From Crambe crambe (lineage: Eukaryota; Porifera; Demospongiae; Poecilosclerida; Crambeidae), in the NCBI GenBank assembly GCA_963924555.1, contig OZ004597.1, forward strand, positions 3,428,404-3,492,403: a DNA stretch of 64,000 bases, written 5' to 3'. The position numbers were made by a program, and so were the translations under genes. The notes under the pieces are model-generated. The model did no database searches. It was not told the DNA's origin and saw nothing but the letters and a program-made list of their open reading frames with translations. Positions within the stretch are counted from its first letter, which is position 1, and the number at the start of each line of letters is the position of its first letter. Of this stretch, positions 44,677 to 64,000 are shown piece after piece.

Positions 44677-47600
44677 TTAGAGCCTATGGTGGTGTCTGGG
44701 TCTTGAGTGTGGACTGTGTGTTCTGTGATGACTATGAATATGTGTTCTCGACTTTGAATTGCTGCCATCATCTCTTGAAGTCCTGCGCTGCCTTCGGTGA
44801 GAAGAATGTGGTGACCTTGAGCGATGGTGAGAAGATGTCCTCCTTCTCCTGTGTTCTTCCCTTTCTATGTACTCGTCGAGTGAAAGAGAGACTCTATGAT
44901 TTCTTTCTCTACTTTTTCCATTCAAACGATGGTGTAGACTGTCTGGAGGGAGAACCCTGCTAATCTTCTTGTCAATATCATTTAGGTCAGTTGGAGGACA
45001 AGCTGTACTAATTCTGTGCTTCATATGACTCCCAGGATCACTAATATTGCCCTCCTTTCTGCTAGGTTCGCTGATTCTCCTTTTTGAAGTCGTTTCACTG
45101 CTTCTGTGTGAGGTGAAATTGACTGTCTCGCCGTGCACATCAAGCGAATTAGTACCACCTTGTTGGATGGACCCAGATTTTGTGTGATCTTCGATTTCAT
45201 CACTGGAGTCCGATATTTCTCCTTCCTCCAATTCTTCATCAAATCTACCATCTCCAGGGACCAGATCGGTGGACACAGGTGGCTTGAGATTAGGTGAGCA
45301 TGAAATAGAATCCAAAGTGGTGAGAGAATCAAATTCTTCTTCACAAGAATCATCGTTGTCTACACATCCAAACTCACAGGAGTGAAAGTGAGCATTAGGG
45401 GTATGATTGGGAGTAGGGCTACTGGAAGGTGTGACTGGATTTTCAGTAGTGCTGATATGGTCAGAGATAAAAGGAAAACTGTAGAAGCTGCCATCATAGA
45501 GCAGTTCTGGGGTGGTGGGCTTGTAGCTGTCTGAAGGAGTATTGCACCTAAGCTGTCTGGGAGAGCTGGTGTGGTCAATGACGCCATTGTCATGATCAAG
45601 TAGTTCTGAGGCGGAAGGTGTATCACACCCAAGTTGTCTGGTGTGGTCAAGAATAGCATTGCCTTGGGAAGTATTAAGTGATTCAGGGATGGTAGGTTCT
45701 GGGGTTTTGATGGAAGCATCGTTGTCGTCATCATCATCATCACAGAAATGGAGTGATTCAGGTTTATTCCTGGTGGACTTGTAGATAATGGAGGAAGTGC
45801 AGTTACCACTGCAAGACTGAAGAGGGTCAGGGTTGGTACCATCATCACAAGAGTCATGAAGTGATGACATACGAGCATCAGGAGTATCAGTGAGCTCATC
45901 ATCATGTGATGATGTAGGAGCAGCTGGAGAAGTGTTGCAGTCATTGCTACAAGACTGAAGAGGGTCAAGAGTGCTGGGAAAAGCATCATCATGTGATGAT
46001 ATAGGAGCAGTTAGAGAAGTGTTGCAGTTATTACTACACGACTGAAGAGGGTCAGGAGTGCTGGGGGAAGCATCATCATGTGATGATATAGGAGCAGCTG
46101 GAGAAATGTTGCAATCATTGCTACAAGACTGAAGAGGGTCAGGAGTGCTGGGGGAAGCATCATCATGTGATGATATAGGAGCAGTTAGAGAAATGTTGCA
46201 GTTATTACTACACGACTGAAGAGGGTCAGGAGCGTTGGTGAGCTCAGGTAAAGCATCATGTGATGATGTAGGGGGTTCAGGGGTGATAGTTTGGTTGGAG
46301 AGATGAAGAGAGATGCCCTTACGTTGAGAAGCATCATCAAAAGGGGAATGAGATTGAGGAGCATTAGGACATACAGGGGTGCCGTCAGAAGATGCATCAT
46401 CTCGAGAATATGACTCGAGGTTAGGAGTAGGAGCAGCATCATCATAGGATTTGAAGGAGTGAAGAGTGTTGGGGGATCCACTAGGAGATGCTCGTGTGGA
46501 ATCATCCTGAGAGTGATTATAAGATTCACAGAAGTTGTTGCTTACTTTATCAGCATAATCATTACATGATGGAGAAGCATTTTCATCACGCACTGAAGAT
46601 ATTTCAGAATCTGAACACTTATCTGAAGAATGCTCCAAATCGGAAAGTAAATCCAGATCACGGATTTCACCATCTTCCAAGGAGCAGAGTTCACCATCTT
46701 CAGGAGAACCAACAGTAACTTCTGAAGATTCTCCAAAGTCACCATCCAAGTCGACATACAGACAAACATTATCCAGACTCCCCAGCGTGATGTCAGATGC
46801 CACCGATACTGTATCGCTCTCTTTGGACTCACTGTGAGGAGCCTCATAGAGTTCCAAGGAGCTTCTGCACCGTACAGATCTTTGCTCCAGTGATTTAAGG
46901 GAGTGAGATGGTTGCTGTTCTTTTGGTTTAAGCAAACGTCTGTTCACAGATTTTCTTTCCAGGGAACTCCTGGACAGTCTCTGTGAAGGGCTGTGGCTTG
47001 CTTGGTGGTTCTTTCTGCTTGACCTTTCTGTGGTTGTACGGTAAGGGGAATGTCGACTTCTCCTTCTCCTCTCTCTGCCATAAGGAGATGAACTGTGTTT
47101 CCTTTTATGAACATTCCTCTTCTCACTTGACTGGAGTTGCAATCTACATGATGATTCAGGAGTCCTTTCTCTCCTACTCCTCTTACTGGTCCCTCTATCT
47201 TTTGAACTTGAGCGAGCCTTCCTACTGGTCTCTCTATCCTTTGAACTTGAGCGAGCCCTCTTACTGGTCCCTCTATCCTTTGAACTTGAGCAAGATGATC
47301 TAGGAGGACAAACATCCTTCAAATGTGATCTCCTATGACGTCTGATTTCTTCTGATCTACTTTGGGAGTGAGATGTCCTGATTCCTCGAACTGCGTCAGT
47401 CAAGAAATTGTCTGTGCCTCTTCTCCTTGAATGTAGTCTTTGTCTCAAGTCCTCAACCTTACCACATTTGAGTTTCTGTCTCAGATCATCTCTCTTGGAT
47501 TGTATGTTGTCATCTTCTACATCAACTGCTGTCATATGAGAGCGTAAATTGTTACTCTTTTCTTTCAATGGTCTTCCCAGGGACCCATTATCCCTTACAA

Positions 47601-49083
47601 CTTGCCCTGTACTATTCTCTTTTGATGAATCAGCTGTATCCTCAGATTGGCTGTTTCCATATTCCATGCAAATTGTTTCATTCCTGGATCTGTGATTGAG
47701 TCCACCAGCAGAAACTATTTCAAGTCCACTTGCAAGAGCCTTTTCAGTTATTTCAGCCACAGAAGAACAGTTTGTGGAGTCATCAGCAAGTGCATCTTCA
47801 CTAGATTCAAGTTTAACTCCTTCACTAGATTCAGGTTTAACTCCTTCACTAAATTCAGGTTTAATTCCTTCACTTTCACTATAAACCTGTAAACCACACC
47901 CATTTGTATTGAACCCAGTGTCTGCTCTGTCTTCCTGACCCTGGACTGCTGCCTGTCCATAGGCATTGACACTATTTTGGGGGTGGAGTTGTTCATAGGA
48001 CTGGTTATGAAGCAGTTCGTACTCGTAATGACTGGTCTGTATCTCGTTCCGTACAGTGAACTCAAGTTTCTTGATCCTAAGAATGAAAATCACTGCAGTC
48101 AAGTGCTCCAGCATACAATAGCATTAGGTTTATTTACCCCACAACTCACTTACCATTATTATAGTGCACAGGGTAAATTTGCTAAAATTGAAGTGAGGTC
48201 ATAGAACTTCAAAGAAAGTGGGCTGGGTCTATGGCACTAATTGAATTATATTCTCATGAATATACTTAAGCACCCTGTTTGAAAGTACACATAATACAGT
48301 GAGTATTATGTGATTTAGTGGTCACCTGTATGTATATACCAGTCAAGATGAAAAGTCCCAAAGATATACATATTAAACCTGACATTAGGCGTTCAGTAAG
48401 AGTGCATGTGGATATAATACTGGCTAGGACACTTGTGCAGATTACAATGCTATTGGTTCCACCGTGGTTTCATGTGGATACAATGCCACTGAAAAGACTG
48501 GATGGCATCACAGTGAAACCTGTGTGTCTAATCGAAGTTCTGATCCCCCTAAAGAGACCACCTCCCATTTAAGGCCACTTGTTCCCTGGACTATGTATAG
48601 GTGTTGAACTGGTCTCAGTAAGCAGATTTCGCTTTATTATTGCTGGGAACTAAGGGTGAACCAACTATCATGAACACACAGATCATAAAGTAGCACCTTT
48701 TCATCAACCACTTTATCATAGAGTCCTTCCTCTCAATTTCAAGGTGAGCAGTTTTATAGAGACATGATATGTTCTTTTTCAGCGCTGCATTTTGAAGAGT
48801 CAATTTTGAGTTCTATAAGAGGAAGAGGTCTAAGATTAAGTGCAACTCTACAGGATTTCTGACCATACATTGTCTTGAAGCTCTCTTAACTCTTCATTAG
48901 AGACAGAAGCATCACAAGTATCACTAGTCTGAGAAAACATCAGTTTAGTACATATAAACACGAATAGAGGGAGGGACATACCTGATTGGTGCTGCTCTCC
49001 TGCTCTACAGGGAAGAAAGGGTTCTCTAAGTCGTCATACAGCTCTACTTCGCCATCAGATACGCCAGCACCAACCTCAGCCAT
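44677..49083 (-). CDS. CASP8AP2: FLASH/CASP8AP2-like, RS-rich protein
   Basis: Four exons close in phase (49083-48982, 48928-48869, 48812-48697, 48076-44677) and give 1225 residues. The N terminus has an acidic LYDDL-type motif (VELYDDLENPFF), like the short acidic motifs near the FLASH N terminus. Exons 3-4 encode a coiled coil, LKKNISCLYKTAHLEIERKD, that closely resembles the FLASH segment [20 protein letters not shown]. The rest is low complexity: 8-residue repeats (EGVKPESS), 15-residue SSSKDRGTSKRAR repeats, acidic Ser-rich blocks, four to five copies of a 29-residue SSHDDASPSTPDPLQSC repeat, and an RS/His-rich C terminus. In mammals FLASH binds Lsm11 and directs histone pre-mRNA 3' processing. 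The C-terminal Myb-like region of vertebrate FLASH is not evident here. Assignment rests mainly on the coiled coil. Confidence 0.75.
45900..46260 (-). repeat. 87-bp in-frame coding minisatellite in FLASH-like exon 4
   Basis: The motif gcatcatcatgtgatgat recurs at 87-bp spacing (about 45985, 46072, 46159, with diverged copies on both sides), encoding a 29-residue unit with paired Cys (SCSNDC). In-frame length keeps the reading frame open. Confidence 0.9.
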
Positions 49084-49264
49084 ACTCACCTAGCTAGCTA
49101 GCTTCGGCGGCAAAATCCCGCCAAAAATGTGAATGGGAGATTACGGAATCTCGTTGTAGTATCCAAGACAAAACTAGTAATCTTCTGATGTGCTGACACA
49201 GCAAACTGAGTTACTTGTCGTACTGCCTAGTGGCTACTTACTGTCAGTATACACTGCCACTTAG
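49084..49264. promoter_or_regulatory. FLASH/SMCR8 bidirectional promoter with E2F site
   Basis: 181 bp between divergent start codons. TCCCGCCAAAAA at 49116-49127 (minus strand TTTTTGGCGGGA) matches the E2F consensus TTTSSCGC. A facing GC box (cggcggcaaaa, 49105-49115) makes a dyad-like arrangement, 33-44 bp upstream of the FLASH start codon. E2F control fits a protein needed for S-phase histone mRNA. The motif is seen; function is inferred. Confidence 0.65.

Positions 49265-64000
<14,736 letters not shown>

Overview
This is nuclear DNA from an AT-rich animal genome. Genes are split by many mostly short GT-AG introns, and intergenic and intronic DNA is full of microsatellites, palindromic MITE-like elements and tandem duplications. 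The gene set (AREL1, SMCR8, sestrin, a FLASH-like protein, Rab39, a SIMPL-domain protein, an axonemal-type dynein heavy chain) is metazoan. The divergent single-exon rhodopsin-like receptor and the repeat style suggest an early-branching animal such as a sponge or cnidarian. That placement is inference; the phylum cannot be proved from this window.

Layout. Positions 1-6.2 kb hold an intact intronless GPCR, a decayed second GPCR copy, a 2-kb array of a 39-bp satellite and a MITE with target-site duplications. From 6.2 to 32.5 kb a dynein heavy-chain gene lies on the minus strand. An 8.3-kb intron of it contains a complete 15-exon AREL1 (HECT E3 ligase) gene on the plus strand. After that come strictly alternating genes: IRAK1BP1-like (+), Rab39-like (-), sestrin (+), FLASH/CASP8AP2-like (-), SMCR8 (+, running off the right edge). 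Together with the dynein gene these form three consecutive head-to-head pairs sharing short promoters: dynein/IRAK1BP1, Rab39/sestrin and FLASH/SMCR8. The gene pairs between them converge tail to tail.

Most notable. The dynein heavy chain has a conserved tail and linker, but its AAA1 ATPase site is degenerate: the Walker A Thr, the Walker B Asp-Glu and the sensor I Asn are all replaced. AAA2 and AAA3 keep intact P-loops. No stalk, microtubule-binding domain or AAA4-6 is visible in the window. It looks like a non-canonical, AAA1-dead dynein, possibly related to DNHD1. Its promoter carries an RFX X-box-like site, fitting a ciliary role. Sestrin lacks the catalytic His of the peroxidase-like site and the Trp of the vertebrate leucine pocket. 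The FLASH promoter has a near-perfect E2F site. A Rab39-like gene lies about 14 kb from SMCR8, part of the complex that acts on Rab39B in mammals.

Exon coordinates for AREL1, sestrin, FLASH, SMCR8 and IRAK1BP1 were derived by hand from splice sites, reading-phase continuity and homology, and all phases close. The dynein exon set is partly approximate. No tRNA, rRNA or CRISPR was found.
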